From Alteromonas sp. C1M14 (GTDB lineage Bacteria > Pseudomonadota > Gammaproteobacteria > Enterobacterales > Alteromonadaceae), in assembly GCF_018860965.1 (NCBI RefSeq), contig NZ_JAHKQF010000005.1:62001-126000 (forward strand): DNA of 64,000 nt, read 5' to 3'. A program made the translations under genes and the position numbers. Within the stretch, counting starts at the first letter, position 1. The number at the start of each line of letters is the position of its first letter. Positions 35,874 through 46,500 of this stretch are shown here, piece after piece. A model generated the notes under the pieces. The model was given only the letters and a program-made list of their open reading frames with translations, did not search any database and was not told where the DNA came from.

Positions 35874-37234
35874 TGACGATGAGACCAATCAGGATGTTTG
35901 TTGGCGTGTGTTTATTAGTGATAACTAATATGGCACAGGCTTCGTTAGAAATTGTAATCACCGAAGGCGTGGACAGCGCACGCCCCATTGGTGTGGTGCC
36001 CTTCAAGTGGGAAGGGAGCGGAACAATGCCAGAAGGTATTGCTGATGTGGTAATGGCCGACTTAACACGCAGTGGTAAATTTAGTCCCATAGCCCTCAAT
36101 AAAATGCCGCAGCAACCTGCCACTGACAAACAGGTAAACTATTCGGCCTGGGCGTCCTTAGGGGTTGATACTATCTTAGTGGGAACGGTTGCCCAAACTG
36201 GTGCCGATAAATATCGGGTTTCTTTCGAACTTATCGATGTGCTTAGAGGCCAACTTACGGGTGGCAGCACTCAGGGTATGCAAAATGGCGAATTAGTTAA
36301 TAGTGCAGACCATATTATCGATGCTCGCCAAGCCATTATTAGCGGCAACGATTTTCGCCAATATGCGCACCGAATTAGCGATGTTATTTACGAAAAATTG
36401 ACAGGCGAGCGAGGTGCTTTTTTAACCCGTTTGGCGTATGTTGTTGTGCGCGATAGGGAAACCAATGCGTTGCCCTATCAACTGGTTATATCGGACTATG
36501 ACGGTGAGAACGAAACGCGGTTATTGTCTTCGCCCGAACCATTGATGTCACCCTCGTGGTCACCGGACGGAGAAAAGCTTACCTATGTGAGCTTTGAGAA
36601 TAAGCGTCCACAAATTTTTATCCAAGACATCTATACGATGGAACGGACAAAAATAACCGATTTTCCGGGAATAAATAGTAGTCCTATTTTCTCTCCCGAC
36701 GGTAAAAAGCTAGCCATGGTACTGTCTAAAGACGGGAATCCGGAGATTTATGTGATGGATTTGGCAACAAAGAAATTGCAGCGAATCACCCGTAACCGCT
36801 CAATAGATACTGAGCCAGCATGGACGCCAGATGGGAAGAGCTTAATTTTTAGCTCGGAACGGGGTGGTAAACCACAGATTTATAGCGTAAATTTATCATC
36901 AAGGAAAGTGAGACGACTTACTTTCCAGGGCGAACAAAACCTTGGTGGTACCATTACACCGGACGGTAAACAGATGGTTTTGGTAAACCAGACCCAAGGT
37001 AATTACCATATCGCTAAACTTGGATTGGAAAATGGCGGTATACAGGTGCTGACGAAAACCTATTTGGATGAGTCACCCAGTATTGCCCCGAATGGAAGCA
37101 TGATTATATACAGCACCCTTCATAATGGCACTCAGGTATTATCCCTTGTGTCGCTGGACGGTCGCTTTAAGGCTAGGTTGCCAGCCACAAATGGACAAGT
37201 TAAGTCGCCGAGTTGGTCACCATTTTTGTTTTAA
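35873..37234 (+). CDS. tolB: Tol-Pal periplasmic protein TolB
   Basis: TolB is a periplasmic beta-propeller that binds Pal. The 453-residue protein has a signal peptide ([15 protein letters not shown]), an N-terminal alpha-beta domain and WD-like propeller repeats ([63 protein letters not shown]). The frame starts with GTG at 35873, overlapping tolA by one base; ATG at 35879 is possible. Confidence 0.95.
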   Translation: MTMRPIRMFVGVCLLVITNMAQASLEIVITEGVDSARPIGVVPFKWEGSGTMPEGIADVVMADLTRSGKFSPIALNKMPQQPATDKQVNYSAWASLGVDTILVGTVAQTGADKYRVSFELIDVLRGQLTGGSTQGMQNGELVNSADHIIDARQAIISGNDFRQYAHRISDVIYEKLTGERGAFLTRLAYVVVRDRETNALPYQLVISDYDGENETRLLSSPEPLMSPSWSPDGEKLTYVSFENKRPQIFIQDIYTMERTKITDFPGINSSPIFSPDGKKLAMVLSKDGNPEIYVMDLATKKLQRITRNRSIDTEPAWTPDGKSLIFSSERGGKPQIYSVNLSSRKVRRLTFQGEQNLGGTITPDGKQMVLVNQTQGNYHIAKLGLENGGIQVLTKTYLDESPSIAPNGSMIIYSTLHNGTQVLSLVSLDGRFKARLPATNGQVKSPSWSPFLF

Positions 37235-37270
37235 TACAGATTTACATTAAAAAATATAAGGATTAAGAGG

Positions 37271-37837
37271 ATGCAAATGAATAAAGTGATGAAAAGCTTC
37301 ATTATCGCCTTGCCAGTGGTGACTATGATGGCTTGTTCATCTGGTCCATCTGAAGAAGAATTAGCGGCTGAGCGTAATCGCGTAGCCCAAGAACAAGCTG
37401 AAGCAGAACGCCAAGCCCTTGAAGCAGAGCAAGCCCGTGTTAAAGCGGAAGCCGCTCAGCGTATGGAGCGTCAACAAGAAATGGTTGAAGAGCAAATGGC
37501 TGCTTTGAAAAAAGAGCAAACCGTTTACTTCGACTTTGACCGCGCCACCATCAAAGGTGAGTTCCAGTCTCTTTTAGACAAGCATGCCGAGTTCCTTGTT
37601 CAGCATCCTGATCAAAAAGTGGTTATCGAAGGTCACACTGACCAACGTGGTACACCAGAATATAACATTGCCCTTGGTGAGCGTCGTGCACAAGCGGTAG
37701 AAACTTACCTGATGAACGCGGGTGTAAGCAGCAGCCAAATCTCAACGGTTTCTTATGGTGAAGAAAAACCTGCTGTGATGGGCTCAACTGAGTACGCGAT
37801 GGCGCAAAACCGTCGTGGCATTGTTGTTTATCAATAA
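37271..37837 (+). CDS. pal: Peptidoglycan-associated lipoprotein Pal
   Basis: Pal anchors the outer membrane to peptidoglycan. The 188-residue protein has a lipoprotein signal with lipobox MMAC (cut near Cys22), a charged helical stretch (residues about 30-80, heptad-like QAEAERQALEAEQARVKAE) and an OmpA-like domain with TVYFDFDRATIK, VIEGHTDQRGTPEYN and ALGERRAQAVETYL. The helical insert is longer than in E. coli Pal (173). Confidence 0.96.
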   Translation: MQMNKVMKSFIIALPVVTMMACSSGPSEEELAAERNRVAQEQAEAERQALEAEQARVKAEAAQRMERQQEMVEEQMAALKKEQTVYFDFDRATIKGEFQSLLDKHAEFLVQHPDQKVVIEGHTDQRGTPEYNIALGERRAQAVETYLMNAGVSSSQISTVSYGEEKPAVMGSTEYAMAQNRRGIVVYQ

Positions 37838-37848
37838 GGGCCAACGTT

Positions 37849-38679
37849 TTGGTTAAGCCATATTTCCAGGGCGTCACCTTGTGTGCCGCCCTTTGTGTTT
37901 CAGCATCATTGCAGGCGCAAGCGCCAGTTTATGATGTGGGCGATACACCCACTCAGGCTCAGGCCGCGGTGGGAGTAGATGGACAAAGTTCACTGGAACA
38001 GCGCATTGTTGTTTTAGAACGCATCGTAGAAAGCCGTACGCAAATGCAGCATCGCTTGCAACAACATCTCGATACCATGCAAGGCGAGATAGACGAGCTT
38101 AGAGGCGCGGTTGAAATCAATACAAACCAACTTGAAAAAGTGTTGGAGCGCCAACGGGAATTGTATCTTGAGATCGACAAGCGTGTTGAAGCGTTAAAGC
38201 AGGGCAGTGTAGCGAACAACGCGGTGAGTACGCCTACAAATTCGGGGATGACACCTTCGCCAGCGCCTGGGGCAACACAGAGTAGCTCAGCGAGTAGCGT
38301 TACCCAAGATGAGGGGGAAGCTTACGAGGCAGCGGTAAACCTGATTTTAAAATCCAGAGAGTATGACAAGGCCATTCCAGCCTTTCAGTCTTTCCTAGGT
38401 GAATTTCCTAACAGCGAATATGCACCAAATGCACATTACTGGTTAGGGCAATTACTGTTCAATAAACAGAAATGGTCAGATGCATCAGAACAATTTAATA
38501 TTGTTATAAATAAATTTTCTGATTCTGCGAAACGACCCGACGCGTTACTTAAACTTGGTGTTATTTCTGAGCGACAAGGAAATAAAACCGAGGCGCGAAC
38601 ACTTTTTGAACAAGTGATTCAGGAATATCCCAATTCATCAGCCACTAAATTAGCGCAATCTAGATTAAGTGGATTATAA
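37849..38679 (+). CDS. cpoB: Cell division coordinator CpoB (YbgF)
   Basis: CpoB links peptidoglycan synthesis with Tol-driven constriction. The 276-residue protein starts with TTG at 37849, has a signal peptide (LCAALCVSASLQAQA), an N-terminal coiled coil (residues about 45-115, RIVVLERIVESRTQMQ) and TPR repeats (YDKAIPAFQSFLGEFPNSEY, YWLGQLLFNKQKWSDASEQF, LLKLGVISERQGNKTEAR). It is the last gene of the tol-pal operon and is followed by a terminator. Confidence 0.94.
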   Translation: MVKPYFQGVTLCAALCVSASLQAQAPVYDVGDTPTQAQAAVGVDGQSSLEQRIVVLERIVESRTQMQHRLQQHLDTMQGEIDELRGAVEINTNQLEKVLERQRELYLEIDKRVEALKQGSVANNAVSTPTNSGMTPSPAPGATQSSSASSVTQDEGEAYEAAVNLILKSREYDKAIPAFQSFLGEFPNSEYAPNAHYWLGQLLFNKQKWSDASEQFNIVINKFSDSAKRPDALLKLGVISERQGNKTEARTLFEQVIQEYPNSSATKLAQSRLSGL

Positions 38680-38681
38680 AA

Positions 38682-38708
38682 AAACCTCCTTTACGGAGGT
38701 TTTTTTTA
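38682..38708 (+). terminator. Terminator of the tol-pal operon
   Basis: AAACCTCC, TTTAC loop, GGAGGTTT, then a T run of nine residues, right after the cpoB stop. Confidence 0.9.
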
Positions 38709-38943
38709 TTTTTTTATAAATTTTAGCAACCGGCGAAACCAGCTGATTACTAAAAATTGTTTTATTTTGTGGGTGAGGGCATCGTTTTCCAGGTGGTTTA
38801 CTGAACGAATTGCTTTCATTTTGAGCGTTTAAACAAGAAATTAGCGAAAAGTGAAAATAAATGCTGATTTTGGGTTGCGCCGCCTCAGAATATGAGTAAT
38901 ATATGCCGCCGTTGCCACAGAGTGGTAACAAACGAAAAGCAAT

Positions 38944-39019
38944 GGGTCGTTAGCTCAGCTGGTAGAGCAGTTGACTTTTAATCAATTGGTCGCTGGTTCG
39001 AATCCAGCACGACCCACCA
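38944..39019 (+). tRNA. tRNA-Lys (UUU)
   Basis: 76 bases with GGGTCGT acceptor pairing to ACGACCC, anticodon loop CTTTTAA and encoded CCA. It is near identical to E. coli tRNA-Lys. The copy at 39065 differs by one base in the D loop. Confidence 0.98.
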
Positions 39020-39064
39020 CTTTTCTCAAGTCTTTGAGAATACGCTTTTCACGCAACCTAAGAT

Positions 39065-39140
39065 GGGTCGTTAGCTCAGTTGGTAGAGCAGTTGACTTTT
39101 AATCAATTGGTCGCTGGTTCGAATCCAGCACGACCCACCA
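39065..39140 (+). tRNA. tRNA-Lys (UUU), second copy
   Basis: Same cloverleaf and anticodon as the copy 45 bases upstream, again with an encoded CCA. The pair is likely one transcript. Confidence 0.98.
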
Positions 39141-39421
39141 TCTTAGAATGCTTCTACTGCAGATTATCAAATAGCAATCGTTTCATCTTCGTTCTAAATC
39201 ATCCCATTGCATTATCTTCCACGTTTATACTTTGTCTATCCCATAGTAAATAGTCTTTCTTAACAAGTGATCGAAAGAAAGGTACGCGCAGGGCGAAAAC
39301 CCAACTTTCTGATCTGTAGCCCTTGAAACATAAATTTCTATTCCTATCTCATGGCTATGTAATTTTTATGACAGTGGGGTATAATCCGCCACCTTATTGT
39401 CGATAATTCAGGCTATTTGTT

Positions 39422-40483
39422 ATGTCTATTGCTTTCAGAGTCGATCAAGTCGATTATCCGTTTCCAGCGAAACCTGCGCCGTTAAGTGCCCAGCGTAAAG
39501 CCGAACTTAAAAACGAGATAAAACAACTTCTACAGGATCGTAACGCCGTTCTGGTAGCACACTATTATACCGACCCCGAAATCCAGGCTTTAGCGGAAGA
39601 AACCGGCGGTTGTGTGGCAGACTCGTTAGAGATGGCCCGATTTGGCCGTAATGCACCAGAACAAACCCTTATCGTAGCGGGTGTTAAGTTTATGGGCGAA
39701 ACAGCCAAAATTTTAAGCCCAGAAAAAACCGTGCTAATGCCTACCTTAGAGGCAACCTGTTCTTTAGACCTTGGATGCCCTATAGAGGTCTTCAGCGAGT
39801 TTTGTGACGCTCACCCCGATCACACGGTGGTTGTGTACGCTAATACTTCAGCAGCAGTTAAGGCGCGTGCAGACTGGGTGGTAACGTCTAGTATTGCATT
39901 AGAAATTGTTGAACACCTAGATGAACAGGGTAAACCCATTATCTGGGGGCCGGATCGTCATCTTGGTTCTTACATTGCCAATAAAACCGGTGCTGATATG
40001 CTGATGTGGCAAGGTGAGTGTATTGTTCACGATGAATTTTCTGCACAAAAGCTTAGCGACATGAAGGCGGTATACCCTGACGCCGCCATTTTAGTACACC
40101 CTGAATCACCCGCTAGCGTGGTAGATTTAGCCGATGCTGTAGGTTCAACCAGCCAGCTAATCAAAGCGGCTGAATTAATGCCTAATAAAACCTTCATTGT
40201 GGCAACGGATAAAGGCATTTTTTACAAGATGCAGCAATTGATGCCAAACAAAACCTTTATTGAGGCTCCAACGGCCGGTAACGGTGCTACGTGTAAGAGT
40301 TGTGCTCATTGCCCTTGGATGGCAATGAACGGCTTACAGGCCATCTACAACAGCCTTACAGAAGGGGTAAATGATCACGAGATCCATGTGGATGAGCAAT
40401 TGCGCCAAAAAGCGTTAATTCCATTAGATCGAATGTTGTCGTTTTCTGAACAGTTAAAGCAAAAACAACCGGCAAACGCTTAA
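39422..40483 (+). CDS. nadA: Quinolinate synthase
   Basis: NadA condenses iminoaspartate with dihydroxyacetone phosphate to quinolinate for NAD, using a 4Fe-4S cluster. The 353-residue protein has [45 protein letters not shown] and [14 protein letters not shown], with the three cluster cysteines intact. Length equals E. coli NadA (347) closely. Confidence 0.97.
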   Translation: MSIAFRVDQVDYPFPAKPAPLSAQRKAELKNEIKQLLQDRNAVLVAHYYTDPEIQALAEETGGCVADSLEMARFGRNAPEQTLIVAGVKFMGETAKILSPEKTVLMPTLEATCSLDLGCPIEVFSEFCDAHPDHTVVVYANTSAAVKARADWVVTSSIALEIVEHLDEQGKPIIWGPDRHLGSYIANKTGADMLMWQGECIVHDEFSAQKLSDMKAVYPDAAILVHPESPASVVDLADAVGSTSQLIKAAELMPNKTFIVATDKGIFYKMQQLMPNKTFIEAPTAGNGATCKSCAHCPWMAMNGLQAIYNSLTEGVNDHEIHVDEQLRQKALIPLDRMLSFSEQLKQKQPANA

Positions 40484-40584
40484 TATTGCAGCAGTTGGGA
40501 ATTTTTTAACGGTGAGTACTTGATTCAACGTGAGACTTTCCCTACTATACGCGCGCTTCAACGATTTAGCGAAGCAAAGAATTT

Positions 40585-40674
40585 GGAGAGGTGGCTGAGT
40601 GGCTGAAGGCGCACGCCTGGAAAGTGTGTTTAGGGTTAAACCTAACGAGGGTTCGAATCCCTCTCTCTCCGCCA
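40585..40674 (+). tRNA. tRNA-Ser (GGA)
   Basis: 90 bases with long variable arm, acceptor GGAGAGG paired with CTCTCC, anticodon GGA and encoded CCA. It lies at the left edge of the accessory island and could be its integration site; no second copy of the tRNA 3' end was seen by eye near 52 kb. Confidence 0.96.
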
Positions 40675-40683
40675 AATAACAAC

Positions 40684-40710
40684 AAAGCCCCGCATGTCGG
40701 GGCTTTCTTG
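40684..40710 (+). terminator. Terminator after tRNA-Ser
   Basis: AAAGCCCCG, CATGT loop, CGGGGCTTT, then a T-rich tail. Confidence 0.85.
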
Positions 40711-40926
40711 TATCTAAATCTTAGTAAAGAGAATCACTCTGTCACAGAACTCTGTCACATAATTGAAAAAGGTGGCAGAAACCCCTGCAAAAATCTCACT
40801 CTACCTACCTTTATAAATACAAAAACTCATCAAATTACTTTTACGACAAGCCAATCTGGTTAGCCATGCTGAATATATCTGAGGCCTAGGGTAATAGCTA
40901 CTAAGACAGGATGGTAATATCGAAAT

Positions 40927-41006
40927 ATGATATGAATATCTGCATTATTCGCATCATAATTGGATGTGATTGTGGGTTTTATTCGTATCATGCTATGATT
41001 TGAATA
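40927..41006 (+). promoter_or_regulatory. Fic promoter with four operator half-sites
   Basis: Two inverted pairs of a 12-base site lie in front of the Fic gene: ATGATATGAATA (40927) with TATTCGCATCAT (40946), and TATTCGTATCAT (40980) with ATGATTTGAATA (40995). The second pair overlaps a possible promoter TTGTGG-N18-TATGAT (40970-40999). The Fic protein ends in a winged-helix domain, so self-repression is likely. Confidence 0.6.
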
Positions 41007-41035
41007 GGCTGTTATTTAAATCAAAAGGCGACAAG

Positions 41036-42142
41036 ATGTGGATCTGGCAACAAGCTGACTGGCCAAACTTTACCTGGGATGCAAACGTCGTTGACCCCAA
41101 GTTACGAGACATTCGCTTTCACCAAGGAATGTTGTTGGGCAAGATGTCGAGCCAACCTAAAGACCAAAAGCAAAGTCTGTTAGACACGCTATTGGCGAAC
41201 ATTATTCATTCGAGTGCCATTGAAGGTGAGAAGCTCAATGCTTTTTCTGTTCGCTCGTCCTTGGCGAATAAGCTCGGTCTTGCTGAAGAAAAACCATTTC
41301 CAACCACTGAACGCACTGATGGCCTTGCAGAAATAATGTTAGATGCGGTGGAGAATTTAGAGTCGCCACTCTCACTTGAGAGAATATTACAATGGCATAA
41401 ACGACTGTTTCCTGAAGGTTACACCATGTTTAATTCTGTGATAGGGGGGCAGTTGCGCGGCGACGAGCCTATGCAGGTTGTGTCGGGTAGGGTTGATAAA
41501 CCCACGGTACATTTTGAAGCGCCTAGCCGAGATGTGCTTGAGTCCGAACTAGGCGTGTTTATTCGATGGTTTAATGACTCTCGTGAGGATCCAGCTTTAG
41601 ATCCATTACTTAGAGGCGCCATAACACACCTTTGGTTTGTGACTCTCCATCCTTTGGATGACGGCAATGGCAGGATCACCCGCTTACTTACTGATTTGGC
41701 GCTAGCCCAGGCTGAGCGTCAATCTGTCCGTTTTTATGCAATGTCAGTGGCGATTTTAGCCAACCGTAAAAGCTACAACAAAATATTAGAGCAATCCCAG
41801 AAAGGCGAACTTGATATTACCGCTTGGCTTATGTGGTTTTTAAACACCTTAGGCGAATCATTCACTAATGTGCTCGAAGAAATCGACCAAACGGTTTTTA
41901 AAACTAACTTCTGGCGAAATGTCGAGCAAACGCGACTGTCCTTAGAACAAGTAAAAGTGCTTAATCGAATGCTTGATGGTGATTTTGACCAAGGCATTAA
42001 TACGTCGCAATACCATAAAGTGGCGAAAGTGAGTAAGCCAACCGCATCTCGTCATTTAGCGGCGTTGGTCGAGCTTGGTTGCTTGGTAAAAAGTGAAGCC
42101 GGGGGCAGGAGCACTCGGTATAAGCTCGCGCACTTGAGTTAA
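41036..42142 (+). CDS. Class II Fic-domain protein with winged-helix domain
   Basis: A Fic enzyme that would transfer AMP (or another nucleotide group) to a target protein. From the ATG at 41036 it has 368 residues: an N-terminal DUF4172-like region, the inhibitory motif SSAIEG (residues 59-64, class II self-inhibition), the Fic core HPLDDGNGR (205-213) and a C-terminal winged helix (HKVAKVSKPTASRHLAALVELG). An upstream frame to 40970 exists but covers promoter elements. Such proteins act in toxin-antitoxin or stress roles; the target is unknown. It is the first gene of the island. Confidence 0.9.
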   Translation: MWIWQQADWPNFTWDANVVDPKLRDIRFHQGMLLGKMSSQPKDQKQSLLDTLLANIIHSSAIEGEKLNAFSVRSSLANKLGLAEEKPFPTTERTDGLAEIMLDAVENLESPLSLERILQWHKRLFPEGYTMFNSVIGGQLRGDEPMQVVSGRVDKPTVHFEAPSRDVLESELGVFIRWFNDSREDPALDPLLRGAITHLWFVTLHPLDDGNGRITRLLTDLALAQAERQSVRFYAMSVAILANRKSYNKILEQSQKGELDITAWLMWFLNTLGESFTNVLEEIDQTVFKTNFWRNVEQTRLSLEQVKVLNRMLDGDFDQGINTSQYHKVAKVSKPTASRHLAALVELGCLVKSEAGGRSTRYKLAHLS

Positions 42143-42528
42143 AAAAACACGAACATTAAGAGAATATGCCAATAGAACTAGCGACAGTTTTCAACTAGCT
42201 GTGCGAGTACTTTAATGTATGAAACTAAAACTACTTGAGAAGCACGGTTTTGCGTACCTTCATTTTCCCCAGTTTTTTGACGTTTGAAACTAAACTTGTC
42301 AACGCCAAACAACTTTTCTGGCTGTATTCAATGTACCAATAACTGCCGTTCACGTTTTGAAATTTGAATGGCAGCTGTGTACGTTAAGGAGACGGTCGCT
42401 TTAACTCATTTTTGGATATTTATTGGTTAGATCAAACATTCAAATCAAGTATATCTTCACTGGTAGCTTTACAATAAAAAATACTATAAATGAATATATA
42501 TTTAAGATCTGAGTGCGGTCAGTTTCAC
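42143..42528. other. Intergenic 386 bases, no gene seen
   Basis: AT-rich stretch between the Fic gene and the minus-strand restriction operon. It holds TGAAACTAAA twice (near 42218 and 42286) and an imperfect hairpin CTGCCGTTCA/TGAATGGCAG at 42343-42374 without a T run. No coding frame or known repeat is recognised. Confidence 0.5.
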
Positions 42529-42702
42529 CTAATTATCCACAACTTCAATCGTTATATGTTGAGCACCAAGATAGGTGCCTTCATCTACTTCATAGCGCAA
42601 GGTTTCATCGCAATGTGGGCAATCAAAGGATTCATTTGGCTCAATACATTCATCTTCTAGCCAGTCCCAGCCAATATGTTTTTCACAAGTCGGGCATCTC
42701 AT
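42529..42702 (-). CDS. Tiny zinc-ribbon protein
   Basis: A 57-residue acidic protein with two Cys pairs, MRCPTCEKHIGWDW and FDCPHCDETLRY, the CxxC-CxxC pattern of a small zinc ribbon. It begins 10 bases after the stop of the metallopeptidase gene in the same direction, so it is the last gene of the restriction operon. Its role is not known; a metal-binding regulator or partner of the peptidase is a guess. Confidence 0.75.
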   Translation of the reverse strand: MRCPTCEKHIGWDWLEDECIEPNESFDCPHCDETLRYEVDEGTYLGAQHITIEVVDN

Positions 42703-42712
42703 TTAGCAATAT

Positions 42713-43504
42713 TCACTCATTCAAATACAACTCCGCCATCCCATCTAAGCGGGCTTTCACTTCTTTCCAGTTTGGCATCACGCTGGTTAACAAGCGCCAA
42801 AACTTATCGCTGTGGTTGTGCTCTGCGATATGGCAAAGCTCGTGCAAGATGACGTAATCAATACACTCTTTTGGGGCTTTAATTAGATGAGGGTTTAGCA
42901 TTAAATTGCCTTTAGCCGAACAACTTCCCCATTGCTTCGTCATGGGCAAAACTCGAAAGCTTGGAATGCCTTTAACCCAAGTTGCTTGAGGTAATAACTC
43001 GCATAGTCGTTCATGGAAGATCCGCTCTGCACGTACTTTGTACCAATTGCGCACCATGGCGCGAACCATTGCAGTTTTATCTTGGTTAAAGCGGGTGAGC
43101 GTGACCAGTAATTTGCCTCGGGTCATTTTAATGGTGGGCAAGGCTTCGGCATCTTCTACAATTTTTAGTACGTAACGACGGCCAAGGTAGAATTGCATTT
43201 CACCACTCACATAATGTTTAGGCTGAACATATTCTAAATGCTCTCTAAACTCTTTTAGCGCAGCATAAATCCATGACGCACGTTTCATCACCGCATCGTG
43301 AATATCCGCTCTTGCTGCATCTTCTGGCGCATTAACCACGACTTCACAATTAGGGTGAACCTTTATCGTGATTTTCCGTTTTTTCTTGTTTCCATTCGCA
43401 TCTAATGCATGAGGCTTGCGGATAACTTCATAGCTCACCGCTTCATCACCATAGACAAAACTGTACGATTCAAGGTTACTTTCGTTAGCGTTAACTGACG
43501 TCAT
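42713..43504 (-). CDS. YgjP/SprT-like zinc metallopeptidase
   Basis: A 263-residue protein of the YgjP (DUF45, M48-type) family with zinc site HELCHIAEHNHSDKFWRLL (HExxH plus a third His) near residue 227. The N-terminal half has the YgjP beta-rich pattern (YVSGEMQFYLGRRYVLKIV, MVRNWYKVRAERIFHERL). It overlaps the hsdR stop by one base. YgjP-like genes often ride with type I restriction operons; the job there is not established. Confidence 0.88.
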   Translation of the reverse strand: MTSVNANESNLESYSFVYGDEAVSYEVIRKPHALDANGNKKKRKITIKVHPNCEVVVNAPEDAARADIHDAVMKRASWIYAALKEFREHLEYVQPKHYVSGEMQFYLGRRYVLKIVEDAEALPTIKMTRGKLLVTLTRFNQDKTAMVRAMVRNWYKVRAERIFHERLCELLPQATWVKGIPSFRVLPMTKQWGSCSAKGNLMLNPHLIKAPKECIDYVILHELCHIAEHNHSDKFWRLLTSVMPNWKEVKARLDGMAELYLNE

Positions 43505-46500
43505 TAATGATGTCCAGCAACGCCTAAGCGAGTAATTTGGATCACTTCTGTGATAATCAATTGCGCTGCATCCATTCCCACCACTTTAAACAAAATAGGC
43601 AATAATTGACGACGAATTTGGTTCTCAATTTCTTGTGGGTTAATTGAGTATTCAGCGACCGCGGCAGTGACCACTTGGTCGATCTCAACCGCATACTTAA
43701 ATCGATCATCTTCTGATAAAGGCGTGCTTTGTGTGCCACTTTTCAAGGCAGAATCGTGTTTTAAGAACAAACCAAAATAAGACTGAACGTGACGCTTTAC
43801 CTTCGGGTCTAGATGTTCAAATCGATCGTTAGGTATGCCTTCTACTTTGCGCTCTTTCACTTGCTCTTCAAAATCTGCAAACAGCAGGTATTGCTTTACA
43901 GGTGCATCGAACATTTCTTTGGTTTGAGCGATGGCTTTTTTTAAGAGCTTAGAAAAGTATTCCTGTGCGTAGGGGTCATCCGCTAAGTCTTGCTCAATCA
44001 TTTTAGTGATACGGCCAGTGATCTGATCTTTTTTATTGCGGGCTTCATCGTCACTCATTTCCTCCGGCTTATTAGGCGTTTTACCCATATTGCCAACAAG
44101 ATAAGCCCCTTTCGATTCTTGAATGTCTACACCACCAATATGTTTATTTAACATGGTGCGAATACTTTCTGCATACTCATCATAATCAATGGTTTCTTCT
44201 GCATCTTCTCTGACTTGTTTGCGTAACTCTGCCATCGATTTCAGCGTTTTTTTGTATAAGTCGCGCTTATCATCAAAGCTCTTATCTTCAAAATAAGAAG
44301 CCGATTGCAGTGCTACTTTTAAGCAGTTAGAAAAGGCAGTTAAACAGTCATAAAAATCTTGTCGTTTCTTAAGGTTGGTATCGGTTAATTGACCATCGAT
44401 CGTATCAATTTTTGGCGCGAGCACTTGCCTTAATGCTGGGCCATCTTGCTTGTTCGCTACCGACGAGAATATGTCCCACAACTCACTGTATAAACCGGGC
44501 AGTTTTTTATACTCGGTATCCATACGGCTATATAAACCTTTCAGATCCTCAATATCAAAACCACCTTGAGTACGCTCTGCTAAATCTTGATAATCGGCAA
44601 TGGTGGCGTCTAATTCTTTCAAAATGCCACGATAATCAATGAGGTAACCAAATTCTTTTTTCTGGTGTAAGCGGTTCACACGAGCAATCGCTTGAATAAG
44701 GTTATGTTGCTTTAATGGTTTATCGATATACAGCACGGTGTTACTCGGCTCATCAAAACCCGTCAGAAGCTTATCGACCACGATCATAATATCTGGGCCA
44801 TCATCTTTAGCGAACTCTTCAATAATGTGCTTGGTATAAGCTTTTTCATCTTGCCCATAATCCGAGTTAAGCACATTGTCTTTCCACCAATTTTGTACAA
44901 TATCTTTGGTTTCACCATCGACGCTTTCATGGCCTTCACGTGTATCTGGAGGCGACATGGCAACCACCGATGTTACTTTGCCAATCTGATCTAATAGCTT
45001 TTTGTATTGAATGGCTGAAGCTTTAGAGTCACAAGCCAATTGGCCTTTTAAACCTTGTTGCTTGAAATTTTGGAAATGGTCAGAAATATCATGCGCAATT
45101 AACTCAATACGGCCTTCGGTTTGATAAATTTGGCCTTTTTGCGCGAATTTCTTCTTTAAATCAGTGCGTTGTTTTTCCGAAAGGGTATCGGTAATGCGAT
45201 CAAACCACGCATCTAGCGCTTTATCATTGGTGCTCAGTTCAGGTACGCGCTCTTCATACAATAATGGGGTGACGGTTTTATCTTCAACCGCTTGCTGCAT
45301 GGTATAGGAGTGAATGATTTTTCCGAATTTATTTTCCGTTTTATCATCTTGCAGTAAAGGCGTGCCCGTAAAGCCAATATACGCCGCTTTAGGCAAGGTT
45401 TGTTGCATGCGGATGTTGTTCTCACCATTTTGGCTACGGTGTCCTTCATCGACCAATACAATGATATCTGGACTGTCGTTATAGCATTCTGGCATTTCTA
45501 CCGCAGTACCAAATTTATTGATGATAGAGAAGATAATGCGTTCGTTGCCTTTGCCAATTTGCTGTGCAAGACGGCGACCTGTTGTTGCCATGGCCGTTTT
45601 GCGGTCTTTTTCTGATAGTGCGCCACCAGAGGCAAAGTTACTAGCCAATTGGTCTTCTAAATCAACCCGGTCGGTTACCACGACCACTCGGCACTTAGCT
45701 AACGCTTTAATCCAAATGAGCGCTTTAGATAAAAACACCATAGTGAAAGATTTACCAGAACCCGTGGTATGCCAAATTACACCACCGTTACGTGCGCCTT
45801 TCTCATCAAATGAAGTGACTCGTTCAATTAAGGCTTTAATGCCGAAAACCTGCTGATAACGGGCAACAATTTTGCCTGCTTTTTTATCAAACAAAGTGAA
45901 AAGTTGCGTCATTTCAAGTAAGCGGTCATGACGAAGTAAAGACACCAGTAATCTATCTTGGTCGGTGACAGCCAAATCACCGCCTGCAATTAACGATAAA
46001 TACTCAGAACGGACTTTATCTGGGCGATGAGCAAACAATTTATCGAGTTGTTGCAATGAAAGGGGCGTATTTTTTAAGCGAGAAAACGTACTTTCGGTGA
46101 TCTCTTCTTCTTTCCACTTTGCCCAAAATTTACTTGGTGTGCCGCAAGTACCGTACAACGCATCATGGCCATTCACAGAGATTAACAACTGGCTATAAGC
46201 AAATAAATGGGGAATTTCATCCACTTTTTGGTTACGTATGTTTTGTGAAATGCCTTCTCCAACGGTGGGCTTTCCTTCATGGGAGGAATCGGGTCGTTTC
46301 GCTTCAATCACCACCCAAGGAAGACCATTTACAAAACAAACAATATCGGGAATGCGTTTGCCTGTGCCATGTGTATTTTCAACTTCCAACTCTTCAGTGA
46401 AGTGGAACTGGTTATTTTCAGGGTTATCCCAATCAATCACTTGAATGGTTGGAGTGGCTTTTTTGCCATCAACAAACTCAGTCACACCAATGCCGTAAGT

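Noticed and set aside
42343..42374. Hairpin CTGCCGTTCA/TGAATGGCAG after the Fic gene as a terminator.
   Set aside because: It is 200 bases after the stop and has no T run.
42513..42857. A 114-codon frame on the plus strand.
   Set aside because: It is a shadow of the zinc-ribbon and metallopeptidase genes on the minus strand, which have clear motifs.
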